Source: Listeria_A hofi (GTDB lineage Bacteria > Bacillota > Bacilli > Lactobacillales > Listeriaceae). From it: DNA of 27,729 bases. The stretch covers positions 1 to 27,729 of the forward strand of contig NZ_CAUYTL010000039.1 of assembly GCF_963575615.1 (NCBI RefSeq), given 5' to 3'. The notes beneath the pieces are model-generated. The model saw only the letters and a program-made list of their open reading frames with translations, had not been told where the DNA came from and ran no database searches. This document shows, piece by piece, positions 7,127 to 16,828 of the stretch; the first letter of the stretch is position 1; every line of letters begins with the position of its first letter. Position numbers and translations under genes: made by a program.

Positions 7127-7155
7127 TGGTTTAGTTATGTAAAATATGTTATGAT
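7127..7155 (+). promoter_or_regulatory. Promoter of the addBA operon
   Basis: TATGAT (7150-7155) with extended -10 TG at 7147-7148 and a poor -35 (tggttt, 7127-7132). It lies 30 bp before the addB start chosen at 7186. Confidence 0.5.
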
Positions 7156-7185
7156 AAAAACAAACGTATGTTCGGTGGTGTTGAA

Positions 7186-10100
7186 ATGAGTTTACAATTT
7201 ATTATAGGGCGCGCGGGTACTGGGAAAACGACGCTAATAATGGATAAATTAGAGGAACGGATGAATAGTACCACGGAGAAGCAATCCTGTATTTTTTTAG
7301 TTCCGGATCAAATGACATTACAAATGGAAACCGTGTTTTTGGAGCGTGAAGGGGTTACTGGTTTATTAGATACGCAGATTTTTAGCTTCAGCCGCTTAGC
7401 TTGGCGTGTTTTACAGGAAAGTGGTGGATTGGCGAGAACTTTTTTGACAGATTCTGGGTTAGAGATGGTAATTAGGAAAATTATGCTTGAGAAACAAGAG
7501 GAGTTACATTTATTCGGACGTAGCGCTTCTAAAAAAGGGTTTATTAAAGAGTTGGAGCAAATTTTTAAAGAAATGAAACAATATTGCGTTGAGCAAGAAC
7601 AATTGCAGCACTTTGATGGTCAGATTAAAGCTGATTTGAGTAATAAAATGGCGGATATAGCTGTGCTTTATGATGCGTATGAACAAGTGCTAGCTGGAAA
7701 ATATTTGGAAAACGAGGATTACTTAAAGTTACTTGCAGAGGCTATTTCAGAGAATTCATTTTTAGCACAAAGTGAAATTTTTATTGATGGATTTTATGAG
7801 TTTTCGCCGCAAGAATATTTAGTTTTAGGGGAGTTATTGGCCTCGTGTAAAAATGTGACGATTGCTCTAACTTTGGATGAAGATTATGGTGTTGATAGCT
7901 TGGAAGCGTATGACTTATTTCAATTGACTGGAACGACATATGCTAAGTTGAAAGAAATGGCGCAAAATAGGGGTTGTGATGTGATGCCTGACATTATTAT
8001 GAACAACAACAGACGCTTTCAAAATGATGATTTAGCTTATCTACAGGAAAATTGGACGAAGCTATCGGTAGCTAAATTTGATGGTGAAGCAGTTGGTATT
8101 CATATAGATGAGGCGAATAATCGTCGTGCTGAAATGGAAGGGGTTGCGAGGCGTGTTAGGGAGTTAGCATCAAAAGGATATCGTTATCGGGATATGGCTA
8201 TTCTACTGCGGAATGCAGACAGCTATGAAACGATTTTGAAGGCTTCTCTGGATGCGAATGATATTCCCTATTTTATCGATAAAAAACGAACAATGGCTAA
8301 CCATCCTATGATAGAATTTCTTCGTTCTAGTTTAGATGTTCTTCGTACTAACTGGCAATATGAAGCTGTTTTTCAGGCTGTTCGCACAGAGTTCCTCTTC
8401 CCATTGGATATAAGTAGTAGCGCTTATCGGGGAAAAGTTGATATTTTTGAGAACTATATATTGGAGAATGGTATTTATAATAAGCGCAGGTGGATGGAAA
8501 AGCGTCCTTGGACTTATCGGAAAATTCGTGGGTTAGATTTGAATCACGGTGTACAAACAGATGATGAAAAAGCGAAAGAGATAATAATCAATGAAGTAAG
8601 AGAGCAAATAAAGGCCCCCTTAATGAACTTAGAGAAAAGATTGAAAGATGCTAATACAGGTATAGAGCAAGCGGGAGCATTATTTGAATTTATGTTAGAT
8701 GCACAAGTAGATACTAGGTTGGATATGTGGCGTAAACGAGCAGAGGAAATGAATGAGCTCGAATTAGCTAAAGAGCATGAGCAGGCATGGAAATCTGTTG
8801 TGGCTTTGTTGGATGAGTTTGTTGAGGTCATGGGGGACGAGCGGCTTTCGTTTGACGTATTTTTTGACATAATAAATACGGGGCTGGATGCTCTGGATTT
8901 TGCTTTGCTACCACCGTCGCTAGATCAGTTAATTGTCGCAGATATGGATAGCTCTAGGTTGCTGAATAGGAAGGCTGTTTTTATTGTGGGCATGAATGAT
9001 GGTGTGTTACCGATGAAAAAAACGGAGAGCGGCATTTTATCGGATGAGGATCGTGATTATCTAAACCAATCAGGAATTGCAGTCAGGCCTAGTGGGAAAA
9101 GTATGCTCTCTAGCGAGGATTTTCTGGCTTATCGTCTGTTTACGTTGCCCTCAGAGTATTTGTTTATTAGTTTCCCTAATGCTGATGAGAATGGGAGAGA
9201 ATTATCTGAATCGAACTATATTAGACGCATAGAGGCAGTTTTTCCAACGATTCAGAGAGGGCTCTATTTGAGCGATCCTTCTTTACTTAGTGACTCAGAG
9301 CAGGTTGCCTATATTTCAACACCTAAATCTGCGATATCGCTTTTAACAACACAAATGCAATATAAGAAAAAAGGGTATCCGATGTCTGCGATTTGGTGGG
9401 ATGTTTACGCTTTTTTCCAATCAGAAGAAGCATTGAGGGACTTTTCACTACGAATTTTAGAAAGTTTGTTTTATCAAAATAAGGCAAAGCGTATTTCTGA
9501 AGAAGCAGCAACTTCTTTATTTGGCGAGAATATTCATGCAAGCGTCTCGAGAATGGAGCGTTTCTATAGTTGTCATTTTCAACATTTTGCGCAGCATGGT
9601 TTGAAACTAGAAGAGCGAGCGCATTTTAAATTGCAGTCTGTAGATATTGGCGAAATATTTCATGGAGCTATGGAGTGGATATCTGCAGAGCTTAGGAAGA
9701 ATAAGTTAGATTGGGGTCAGCTGACGACGGAGCAGTGTGTCGAGTTGGCAACACTCGCGATGAAGTATTTGGCTCCTAAGTTGCAACATGAAATTTTGTT
9801 GAGTACTAAGCGATTAGAATATATTCAGTATAAGCTTTTGAATATCATCATGCGGGCGACGCGTGTGTTAAATGAGCAAGCTAAGATTAGTAGGTTTAGG
9901 CCAGTGGGATTAGAGGTTGATTTTGGAGTGAAAGGGGAAATCCCACCTTTAAAATTACCTCTTAATTCCGGACGAGAGCTTATTTTGCAGGGAAGAATTG
10001 ATAGAATAGATGAGGCAGAGCAAGATGAGAGAACGTTTTTGAGAATTATCGATTATAAATCAAGTTCGCACGATTTGCCGATGACGGAGGTTTATTATGG

Positions 10101-10662
10101 ATTAGCTTTGCAGATGCTGACGTATTTAGACATTGTCGTTGAGAACTCAGCGAAGCTTATTGGTAAAGTTGCGGAACCAGCGGGGGTATTGTATTTTCAT
10201 ATGCATAATCCACTCGTTAACGCAGAGCAGGAATTAACGGAGGCGGAGATTGAGAAGGAGCTATTAAAGAGCTTTCGAATGAAGGGTTTAGTATTAGATG
10301 ATGCTCTGGCGGTGTCGCTTATGGATACGGAACTCGAGGCTGGAAAAACTTCTGCGGTTATACCTACAGGGTTGAAAAAAGATGGGAAATTTAATGCACA
10401 TTCAGCCACGGCGACAAGAGCTGAGTTTGATACGATGCGAGAATATGTTCGGAGCCAATATGCGAAGGCTGGGAATAAGATTATTGAAGGGGAAGTCTCG
10501 ATTAATCCTTATAAATTGAAGGAACGAACGCCGTGCCAATTATGTGCTTTTCGGTCGGTTTGTCAATTTGATGCGTCACTTGATAGTAACCAATATCGTA
10601 AATTAGAGAACCGAAGTAGGATAGAAATCTTGAAAAAAATGCGGGAGGAGGGGCAAGAATGA
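7186..10662 (+). CDS. addB: ATP-dependent helicase/deoxyribonuclease subunit B
   Basis: A 1158-residue subunit of AddAB, which binds double-strand ends, unwinds and resects them to a Chi site and hands single-stranded DNA to RecA. Visible: N-terminal Walker A GRAGTGKT (8-15), helicase-like middle, and a C-terminal RecB-type nuclease with GRIDRID and IIDYKSS (D956, K958). Four cysteines, C796, C1117, C1120 and C1126, match the AddB Fe-S cluster in spacing. The start ATG at 7186 was preferred to 7168 because GGTGGTG at 7174-7180 lies just upstream and the protein then begins MSLQFIIGRAG like its relatives. Its stop overlaps addA (ATGA). Confidence 0.96.
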   Translation: MSLQFIIGRAGTGKTTLIMDKLEERMNSTTEKQSCIFLVPDQMTLQMETVFLEREGVTGLLDTQIFSFSRLAWRVLQESGGLARTFLTDSGLEMVIRKIMLEKQEELHLFGRSASKKGFIKELEQIFKEMKQYCVEQEQLQHFDGQIKADLSNKMADIAVLYDAYEQVLAGKYLENEDYLKLLAEAISENSFLAQSEIFIDGFYEFSPQEYLVLGELLASCKNVTIALTLDEDYGVDSLEAYDLFQLTGTTYAKLKEMAQNRGCDVMPDIIMNNNRRFQNDDLAYLQENWTKLSVAKFDGEAVGIHIDEANNRRAEMEGVARRVRELASKGYRYRDMAILLRNADSYETILKASLDANDIPYFIDKKRTMANHPMIEFLRSSLDVLRTNWQYEAVFQAVRTEFLFPLDISSSAYRGKVDIFENYILENGIYNKRRWMEKRPWTYRKIRGLDLNHGVQTDDEKAKEIIINEVREQIKAPLMNLEKRLKDANTGIEQAGALFEFMLDAQVDTRLDMWRKRAEEMNELELAKEHEQAWKSVVALLDEFVEVMGDERLSFDVFFDIINTGLDALDFALLPPSLDQLIVADMDSSRLLNRKAVFIVGMNDGVLPMKKTESGILSDEDRDYLNQSGIAVRPSGKSMLSSEDFLAYRLFTLPSEYLFISFPNADENGRELSESNYIRRIEAVFPTIQRGLYLSDPSLLSDSEQVAYISTPKSAISLLTTQMQYKKKGYPMSAIWWDVYAFFQSEEALRDFSLRILESLFYQNKAKRISEEAATSLFGENIHASVSRMERFYSCHFQHFAQHGLKLEERAHFKLQSVDIGEIFHGAMEWISAELRKNKLDWGQLTTEQCVELATLAMKYLAPKLQHEILLSTKRLEYIQYKLLNIIMRATRVLNEQAKISRFRPVGLEVDFGVKGEIPPLKLPLNSGRELILQGRIDRIDEAEQDERTFLRIIDYKSSSHDLPMTEVYYGLALQMLTYLDIVVENSAKLIGKVAEPAGVLYFHMHNPLVNAEQELTEAEIEKELLKSFRMKGLVLDDALAVSLMDTELEAGKTSAVIPTGLKKDGKFNAHSATATRAEFDTMREYVRSQYAKAGNKIIEGEVSINPYKLKERTPCQLCAFRSVCQFDASLDSNQYRKLENRSRIEILKKMREEGQE

Positions 10663-13600
10663 AGAGAGAAATTCCGATAAAGCCAGAGAATACTACTTGG
10701 ACGCAGGATCAATGGAAGGCAATATATGCGAGTGGTCAAAACGTTCTTGTATCTGCTGCTGCTGGATCTGGGAAGACGGCGGTTTTGGTGAATCGAGTTA
10801 TTGAAAAAATTGTAGATCCAGATGAACCAATCGATGTTGATCAGTTGCTTATTGTAACATTTACGAACGCTTCGGCTGCAGAAATGAAAGGGCGAATTGG
10901 TAAGGCTGTTGAGAGAGCTTTATTAACTGATGAATCTTCTGCGCATTTGAAGCGACAGATAGCCTTGCTAAACTATGCATCGATTTCTACACTACATTCG
11001 TTTTGTTTAGATGTAATAAAAAAATATTATTATTTGGCAGACATTGATCCTGAGTTTCGTTTAATTGAGCCCATTGAAAGTGCGATGGTGCGGGATGAAG
11101 TGATGGATCATTTGTTAGAGGAGTACTATGGGAATGAGAAAAACATTGCCTTTTTTGAGTTAGTAGATACATTCACGGGTGATCGTTCGGATGATGACAT
11201 CGGAAGAGTTATTGGAGAACTGTATGATTTTTCACGTGCGCACCCTGAACCGGCGGATTGGCTGGATGCAATTGTTGCAAACTATGATGTTGATGGAATA
11301 ACAGATGTGGCGTCTTTGCCGTTTTATTCGATTATTGAAAAGCAGTTGTTGATGACGTTGCGGCAGGCAGAATACGCCCTGAAACATGCGATTTTCTTAT
11401 GCGGTGAGTCAGCGGGACCGGAGCCTTATTTAGTGACACTTGAAAGCGATTTGGGACAGGTTCGGAGCTTAATGGACGGCCTTCAGAGCGATTGGGAGAG
11501 TGTGTCCACGAATTGGAAAGCCGTTAAATTTCAACGAATTGCAACTTTGAAGGAAAAAGAGCTATATGATGAAGATTTAGTGGAACGGGTAAAAAAGTTG
11601 CGCGACCAAGCCAAGAAGGCTGTAACAGATGCTGGGAGTGAATGGTTTTCACGAATTGGAGAAAATTACATTTCTGATTTGATGAAAATGAAACCTACTA
11701 TTGAAACGTTAACGGAGCTTACGAAAGAGTTTGCTGTTCGTTTTTACAATGAAAAAGTTTCGAGAGGTATGCTGGATTTTAATGATTTAGAACATTTAGC
11801 GCTACTTATTTTGAGTGACCCGGAACATGATGGTGCACCGTCAAATGCTGCGTTGGGATATCGAGAGAAGTTTAAAGAAGTTTTGATTGATGAGTATCAG
11901 GATACAAATATGGTGCAGGAACGTATTTTATCTTTAGTAACAGCAGATACGGAAGCAGACGGCAACTTATTTATGGTTGGAGATGTGAAGCAGTCTATTT
12001 ACCGTTTTCGTTTGGCGGAACCTGGTTTGTTTTTGGCAAAGTATAAGCGATACACGGAGGCTGGCGATGGGACTGGATTGAAAATTGATTTATCGCAGAA
12101 TTTTAGAAGTCGCTCGGATGTGCTCGATACAACGAATTTTATTTTTAATCAGTTGATGGATACAGAAGTTGCTGAAATCGAGTATGATGAACAGGCTGAA
12201 TTGGTTTTAGGTGCTTCATTTCCAAAGTCAGATAGGACGCAGACAGAATTTGTGCTGATTGATATGGAGCAAGACGGGAGGACAGATGATACAGATGATT
12301 TAGCTCCTGAACAATTGCAAAAAAGGCAGGCGGAGGCACGTTATATTGCGAAACGAATCGCTACTTTGATCGGCGAGAAGACGCCAGTTTTTGATAAGGG
12401 GTTGAAGCAGTATCGGCCGATGGAATACAGGGATATCGTTATTTTATCGCGTGCGCTTACGAGTGCTCCTGATATGGAGGATGCGATGAAGGAGCTAGAC
12501 ATTCCTTTCTATGCTAATAGTAATTCGGGGTATTTTGAAGCTACAGAGGTTGCAACTATGGTGACACTGCTCAAAATTATTGATAACCCGTATCAGGATA
12601 TTCCGCTTGCTTCTGTATTACGATCTCCTATTGTACGTTTAGAGGAAGATTCGTTAGCTCGAATTCGGGCTGTAGGAAAAGGCAAACCTTATTTTGAGGC
12701 ATTGGAGATATACTCGGTTTCTGAAACGGGGAATTTGGCTTCTCAGATACAGTTTTTTTTACGGCAGCTAAGTAAGTGGCGAGAGTTATCGATGCGCGAG
12801 AATTTAGCAGATTTAATTGCGCAAATTTTTCAAGAAACCCATTTTTATGATTTTGTTGGCGGATTGCCGGGTGGGAAACAGAGACAAGCGAATTTGCGTG
12901 CGTTATTGGATCGTGCTGATCAGTATGAGAAGACTGCATTTAGAGGTTTATTTCGTTTTATTCGATTTGTAGAGAGGTTACAGGTAAAGGGGCAGGATTT
13001 AGGGACTGCAAAAACGCTTGGGGAAAAGGAAGATGTTGTCCGAATGATGACAATTCATGCTAGCAAGGGTTTAGAATTTCCGGTTGTATTTTTATCTGGA
13101 TTAGATCGTAAATTTAATATGCGTGATATTTATAATAAATATTTGTTTGATAAGGATTTTGGCTTTGCAACACGATATACTGACCCAGTGAAGCGATTAG
13201 TTTATCCATCGATTATACAACAAGCGATAAAGTATAAAAAAATTGCTGAGATGGTAGCCGAGGAAATGCGTGTATTATATGTTGCCTTAACTCGTGCAGA
13301 GGAGAAGTTGATTTTGGTAGGGACAGTTCCAAGTCTTGAAAAGGCCATGGCAGAATGGGAACAGAATGTGATGCAGACGGATTGGGTTTTGCCAGCAAGC
13401 GTGAGGTATCAAGCAAAAAATTATTTGCAATGGATTGGCAGTGCTTTTGTGAGGCATCCGAATTACAGTGAGCTAATGGGGACTGAGGATAGTGCAGAGA
13501 GAGTTCGATTGCCAACCAATATGCGGCTTAGAATTGAGAAATGTAATTACCAAGAATTTCTGACTGTTGATACGTATACCAGATTGGATTCAAGTTGGTT

Positions 13601-14384
13601 TGATATTGTGAAAAATGGTAAGAAACCTGTGGAACAGTCGTCTTATTTTAAGGAAATCCAGGAACGGCTTTCATTTCAATACGGTTTTAGTGAAGAAGCT
13701 AGTATTCGTTCGAAGCAGTCTGTAACAGAAGTGAAGCGCCAATTTTCGGTTGTGGATAGTTTTAGTGATACGCGGTTTACACGGAGTACGCAACCGGTAT
13801 CCTTTGATAGGCCGAAGTTTTTACAAGAGAAGCAGTTGACGGCAACAGAGCGAGGAACGGCTATGCATACGGTAATGCAGGCTCTTCCTTTAAAAAATAT
13901 ACCAACAGCTGATGGTATCACGACTTTACTTGATAACTTAGTTTTAAGGGAAATCATGAGTGAGGAGCAGGCAGCATCGATTCAAGTCGATTCGATATTG
14001 TCCTTTTTTGATAGTGAGTTGGGAAGATTAATGCTTGCGAATCCTGATTGTACGCTACGAGAGATTCCATTCAGTTATAAGATACCAGCTAATCGGATTC
14101 ATCCGGATGTGGATACGCAGGAGCAAATTATTGTTCAGGGGATGATTGATGTAATGATTGAGATGGACAATCAACTCATTATCATTGATTATAAGACGGA
14201 TCAAATAACTGGAAAATTTGAAAATGACTGGCTTGGGGGAGAGGCTATTTTGAAGAAGCGGTATCAGGTTCAAATGGATATGTATAGAGAAGCGATTGAA
14301 CAAATTATTGGTAGACAAGTAGATCATGTTTATTTATACTTTTTTGATGGGGATCATGTTTGTGAGCTGACAGGGGGAGATTAA
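10659..14384 (+). CDS. addA: ATP-dependent helicase/nuclease subunit A
   Basis: A 1241-residue UvrD-like SF1 helicase fused to a RecB-type nuclease, the motor subunit of AddAB. Motifs in order: Q-motif TQDQWKAI (15-22), Walker A AAAGSGKT (33-40), IDEYQDTN (about 410-417), QSIYRFR, QNFRSR (about 480), MTIHASKGLEFP (about 797-808), VALTRAEEK (about 875-883). The C-terminal nuclease carries IIDYKTD with D1177 and K1179. The length fits the family and there is no disruption. It overlaps addB by 4 nt and runs 2 nt from yisK, indicating one transcript. Competence (comK) and AddAB both process DNA, but they sit on separate transcripts here. Confidence 0.97.
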   Translation: MKREIPIKPENTTWTQDQWKAIYASGQNVLVSAAAGSGKTAVLVNRVIEKIVDPDEPIDVDQLLIVTFTNASAAEMKGRIGKAVERALLTDESSAHLKRQIALLNYASISTLHSFCLDVIKKYYYLADIDPEFRLIEPIESAMVRDEVMDHLLEEYYGNEKNIAFFELVDTFTGDRSDDDIGRVIGELYDFSRAHPEPADWLDAIVANYDVDGITDVASLPFYSIIEKQLLMTLRQAEYALKHAIFLCGESAGPEPYLVTLESDLGQVRSLMDGLQSDWESVSTNWKAVKFQRIATLKEKELYDEDLVERVKKLRDQAKKAVTDAGSEWFSRIGENYISDLMKMKPTIETLTELTKEFAVRFYNEKVSRGMLDFNDLEHLALLILSDPEHDGAPSNAALGYREKFKEVLIDEYQDTNMVQERILSLVTADTEADGNLFMVGDVKQSIYRFRLAEPGLFLAKYKRYTEAGDGTGLKIDLSQNFRSRSDVLDTTNFIFNQLMDTEVAEIEYDEQAELVLGASFPKSDRTQTEFVLIDMEQDGRTDDTDDLAPEQLQKRQAEARYIAKRIATLIGEKTPVFDKGLKQYRPMEYRDIVILSRALTSAPDMEDAMKELDIPFYANSNSGYFEATEVATMVTLLKIIDNPYQDIPLASVLRSPIVRLEEDSLARIRAVGKGKPYFEALEIYSVSETGNLASQIQFFLRQLSKWRELSMRENLADLIAQIFQETHFYDFVGGLPGGKQRQANLRALLDRADQYEKTAFRGLFRFIRFVERLQVKGQDLGTAKTLGEKEDVVRMMTIHASKGLEFPVVFLSGLDRKFNMRDIYNKYLFDKDFGFATRYTDPVKRLVYPSIIQQAIKYKKIAEMVAEEMRVLYVALTRAEEKLILVGTVPSLEKAMAEWEQNVMQTDWVLPASVRYQAKNYLQWIGSAFVRHPNYSELMGTEDSAERVRLPTNMRLRIEKCNYQEFLTVDTYTRLDSSWFDIVKNGKKPVEQSSYFKEIQERLSFQYGFSEEASIRSKQSVTEVKRQFSVVDSFSDTRFTRSTQPVSFDRPKFLQEKQLTATERGTAMHTVMQALPLKNIPTADGITTLLDNLVLREIMSEEQAASIQVDSILSFFDSELGRLMLANPDCTLREIPFSYKIPANRIHPDVDTQEQIIVQGMIDVMIEMDNQLIIIDYKTDQITGKFENDWLGGEAILKKRYQVQMDMYREAIEQIIGRQVDHVYLYFFDGDHVCELTGGD

Positions 14385-14386
14385 TA

Positions 14387-15247
14387 ATGAAGTGGATTAG
14401 CTTTAGAATTAATGGTAGAGAATCTTTTGGTATTCTTAAGGAAGATAAAATTATTGATATTAGTGCGTTTTTTGCGGAATCAGAGTGTCCGAGTACATTA
14501 GTAGAGCTTATGTCACAACCGGAAAAGTTAGCTCATATTGAGATGCAATATGAGGTGATGCATGGGGCGATTCCACTCAAAGATGTTCAATTCTTACCAG
14601 CGATAATACCGCCGAACAATGTGATGGCTGTTGGTAAAAATTATAGAAAGCATGTGATTGAAATGGGGAGTATTGAGGATATTCCGGAGGCGCTTATGAT
14701 TTTCACTAAAAGTAGTAATGCGCTACTTGGTCATAGGGGAACGATTCCATTGCACGCGAATGTAACAAGTGAACTTGACTATGAAGGTGAGCTAGCAATT
14801 GTCATAGGCAAAGAAGTGACCAATGTTTCAGAAACGGAAGCCATGGATGCGGTTTTTGGTTATACGATCTTGAATGATGTAACGGCGCGTGATATGCAGG
14901 TGAAGCATAAGCAGTTTTACTTGGCAAAAAGCTTGGATGGTAGCTGTCCGATTGGGCCATATGTGGTGACGAAGGATGAGATTGGAGATCCTAGCAAGCT
15001 AAGGGTTCAAACTTGGGTAAATGCAGAGAAGCGGCAGGATGGTGCGGTGGATCAGCTTATTTTTCCAATCGCGACAATTATCTCGGAGTTGTCTAAAGGG
15101 CATACACTTGTTCCAGGAGATGTCATTGCAACGGGTACGCCAGAAGGGGTCGGTAAAGGAATGGAACCACCGCGCTTTTTAAATCAAGGAGATACTGTTA
15201 CAATTACGATTGAAGGAATTGGGACATTAGAAAATCAAATTATGTAA
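14387..15247 (+). CDS. yisK: Fumarylacetoacetate hydrolase-family protein, YisK-like
   Basis: A 286-residue protein with an N-terminal cap (about 1-70) and a C-terminal FAH domain (about 75-286). It shows AVGKNYRKH (81-89), the metal-binding acidic residues E133 and E135 in DYEGELAIVIGKE and D164 in LNDVTARDM, AKSLDGSCPIGP (180-191) and ATGTPEGVGKGMEPP. Family knowledge: Bacillus YisK has oxaloacetate decarboxylase activity and has been linked to cell-wall morphogenesis; whether that holds here is inference. It starts 2 nt after addA with a GGGGGAG ribosome site inside the addA end, so it is probably cotranscribed with addBA. The yisK-yisL order is conserved in bacilli. Confidence 0.92.
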   Translation: MKWISFRINGRESFGILKEDKIIDISAFFAESECPSTLVELMSQPEKLAHIEMQYEVMHGAIPLKDVQFLPAIIPPNNVMAVGKNYRKHVIEMGSIEDIPEALMIFTKSSNALLGHRGTIPLHANVTSELDYEGELAIVIGKEVTNVSETEAMDAVFGYTILNDVTARDMQVKHKQFYLAKSLDGSCPIGPYVVTKDEIGDPSKLRVQTWVNAEKRQDGAVDQLIFPIATIISELSKGHTLVPGDVIATGTPEGVGKGMEPPRFLNQGDTVTITIEGIGTLENQIM

Positions 15248-15270
15248 ATGGAGAGGAATGAGGGCGTTTT

Positions 15271-15630
15271 ATGTGGTCTTATATTCATTTAATTTCATGG
15301 GTGGGGATTATTATCTTTACGCTGGTTGCACTAGGAATCTATAAACAATCGGCAAAGGTATTTACGATTATGCAGATGTGCAATCGAGTGCTATATATTA
15401 CGGTTATTTTTAGTGGTGTTATGATGATGAAATATAGTTTTAGTGAGCATGTTGTTGTATCGATTTTCAAAATATTGCTTGGGCTCGCTACAATTGGTGT
15501 CGTGGAAATGTTGCTTGCTTATCGAAAAAAAGAGAAACCATCAAATCTTTTTCTCGTATTATTTCTTGTTTGTGTGATTGCAACGGTTAGTGTGGGTTTT
15601 TATTTATCAGGGGGAAGACCGCTTTTTTAA
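15271..15630 (+). CDS. yisL: YisL family (UPF0344) membrane protein
   Basis: A 119-residue integral membrane protein with about four hydrophobic segments (roughly 5-23, 32-50, 60-83, 92-112) and a short positive loop YRKKEKPSN before the last helix, which places that loop in the cytoplasm by the positive-inside rule. No catalytic motif is visible and the function is unknown. The start ATG at 15271 lies in the addBA-yisK transcript, 23 nt after yisK, with a purine-rich region (ggagaggaatgaggg) upstream. Identification rests on length, topology and position next to yisK. Confidence 0.82.
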   Translation: MWSYIHLISWVGIIIFTLVALGIYKQSAKVFTIMQMCNRVLYITVIFSGVMMMKYSFSEHVVVSIFKILLGLATIGVVEMLLAYRKKEKPSNLFLVLFLVCVIATVSVGFYLSGGRPLF

Positions 15631-15664
15631 GCGTGCTTAATTTTTTTGAAAGTGGGAATTTGGG

Positions 15665-16570
15665 TTGAATCAGCAGCAAATTTATATTGATGGTACGAAG
15701 AAATTTTTTATTGCGGTGCTTGCGGCTTTACTGAATGCGATTGGGATGAATTTCTTCTTAATTCCAGCACATGTTTATGCAAGTGGTTTGACTGGTGTTG
15801 CTCAATTAACATCGGATTTATTACAAGATGGTATTGGCATTACATTATCTACAGGGTTACTTGTCTTATTACTCAATATTCCAGTGGCTATTTTGGGATG
15901 GTTTAAGGTAGGTCGGGCGTTTACGGTATTTAGTTTTGTGACTGTTGCTTTCATGTCATTGTTTTTAATTGTGATACCAGTACAAGAGGTTTCTTCAGAT
16001 ATATTACTGAATGCAATTTTTGGTGGCGTTATTTCTTCGGTTGGAATCGGGCTGGCACTTAAGTTCGGGATTTCTTCTGGGGGACTTGATATAATCGCGA
16101 TGTATATTACGATTAAGACGGGGCGTTCATTTGGGAAGTATTTTTTGATTATGAATGGTGTTATTATTTTGATCGCTGGCTTTACATATGAGTGGACCTT
16201 CGCGCTTTACACTTTGATTTCTCTCTATGTTTCAAGTCGGGTAATCGATACAATTCATACGAGACATCAGAAACTGACGGCGATGATTATGACGCAGAAT
16301 CCGGATGATGTGATTAAAGGGATCCAAGGTAACATGTTTCGAGGGATTACGGTTGTTGATGCTATTGGGGCATATTCGAAGGAAGACGTGGCGATGCTTG
16401 TTATTGTTATTACTCGATATGAGCTATATGATTTGACGCATATTGTTCAAGCAGTCGATCCGCGGTGTTTCATTAATATTGTGGAGACTTCGAGTGTTTT
16501 TGGCGATTTTCGTTCGGAAGCTGACCAGAAAATGGCGATGGAAATGTACAGGGCTAGGATGCATCAGTAA
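15665..16570 (+). CDS. yitT: YitT-family membrane protein (DUF161 plus DUF2179)
   Basis: A 301-residue protein: five or six membrane helices in about residues 1-200, including the family-typical NFFLIPAHVYASGLTGVAQL and GISSGGLDIIAMYI segments, then a soluble C-terminal DUF2179 domain (about 215-295) with AYSKEDVAMLVIVITRYE. The biochemical function of the family is not settled. The start is TTG at 15665, preceded by a modest site (gtgggaatttggg); no ATG in frame gives the full first helix. It ends the leftward core block, followed by a strong terminator. The B. subtilis order yitT-yitU-yitV-yitW is interrupted here by the sugar cassette. Confidence 0.85.
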   Translation: MNQQQIYIDGTKKFFIAVLAALLNAIGMNFFLIPAHVYASGLTGVAQLTSDLLQDGIGITLSTGLLVLLLNIPVAILGWFKVGRAFTVFSFVTVAFMSLFLIVIPVQEVSSDILLNAIFGGVISSVGIGLALKFGISSGGLDIIAMYITIKTGRSFGKYFLIMNGVIILIAGFTYEWTFALYTLISLYVSSRVIDTIHTRHQKLTAMIMTQNPDDVIKGIQGNMFRGITVVDAIGAYSKEDVAMLVIVITRYELYDLTHIVQAVDPRCFINIVETSSVFGDFRSEADQKMAMEMYRARMHQ

Positions 16571-16572
16571 AG

Positions 16573-16630
16573 CAAAAAGCCAAAATAAGCACGCATTGAA
16601 AAGGAATGGTGTACTTACTTTGGCTTTTTT
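16573..16630. terminator. Bidirectional terminator after yitT
   Basis: AAAAAGCCAAAATAAG (from 16575) pairs CTTACTTTGGCTTTTT (to 16630) around a long loop. T-runs on both strands allow termination of yitT on the plus strand and of the small ORF 16615-16713 on the minus strand, whose stop codon lies inside the stem. Confidence 0.8.
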
Positions 16631-16713
16631 GTGGATGCTTTTATGATCGCCCAAATGGCAATGAAAGCAATGAACCAGCAGACGATAATGACAGTAACTA
16701 ATATAATTAACAC
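16615..16713 (-). CDS. Possible 32-residue hydrophobic peptide
   Basis: A minus-strand ORF of 32 codons: one membrane segment (MLIILVTVIIVCWFIAFIAI) and a charged tail ending KASTKKPK, the layout of many small regulatory membrane peptides. It has its own extended -10 promoter (TGGTATACT, 16747-16739) and a dedicated terminator hairpin at its end. The weak point is initiation: GTG at 16713 is only about 1 nt after AAAGGA; reading aaggatgtg as the ribosome site would require an ATT or ATA start a few codons later. I do not recognise it. Confidence 0.4.
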   Translation of the reverse strand: MLIILVTVIIVCWFIAFIAIWAIIKASTKKPK

Positions 16714-16738
16714 ATCCTTTGGAAAAAGTTATGCTTTT

Positions 16739-16747
16739 AGTATACCA
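16739..16747 (-). promoter_or_regulatory. Extended -10 promoter of the small minus-strand ORF
   Basis: TGG TATACT read on the minus strand. The -35 is poor. It lies 26 bp upstream of the GTG at 16713 and points away from gntR. Confidence 0.45.
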
Positions 16748-16800
16748 TTTTTTAATTCGTCATATTCATATTTTTAACGGCAATATAGAAAAAATCACTA

Positions 16801-16813
16801 ATACATCAGATGA
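16801..16813 (+). promoter_or_regulatory. Operator copy in front of the GntR-family gene
   Basis: ATACATCAGATGA, a 13-bp exact copy of the operator half-sites at 17530-17542 and 17553-17565. Its core CATCAGATG is palindromic. It lies just before the ribosome site (AGGAGGGG, 16816-16823) of the regulator gene, as expected for autorepression. Confidence 0.75.
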
Positions 16814-16828
16814 TTAGGAGGGGATAAA

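Noticed and set aside
7070..7150. ComK boxes at the addBA promoter, as in B. subtilis
   Set aside because: Only weak AAAA-N5 matches are present and no pair with about 31-bp spacing could be found.
12628..12939. Long minus-strand frames inside addA (also 13213-13515, 13676-13957)
   Set aside because: They are antisense shadows of addA with no ribosome sites and no recognisable domains.
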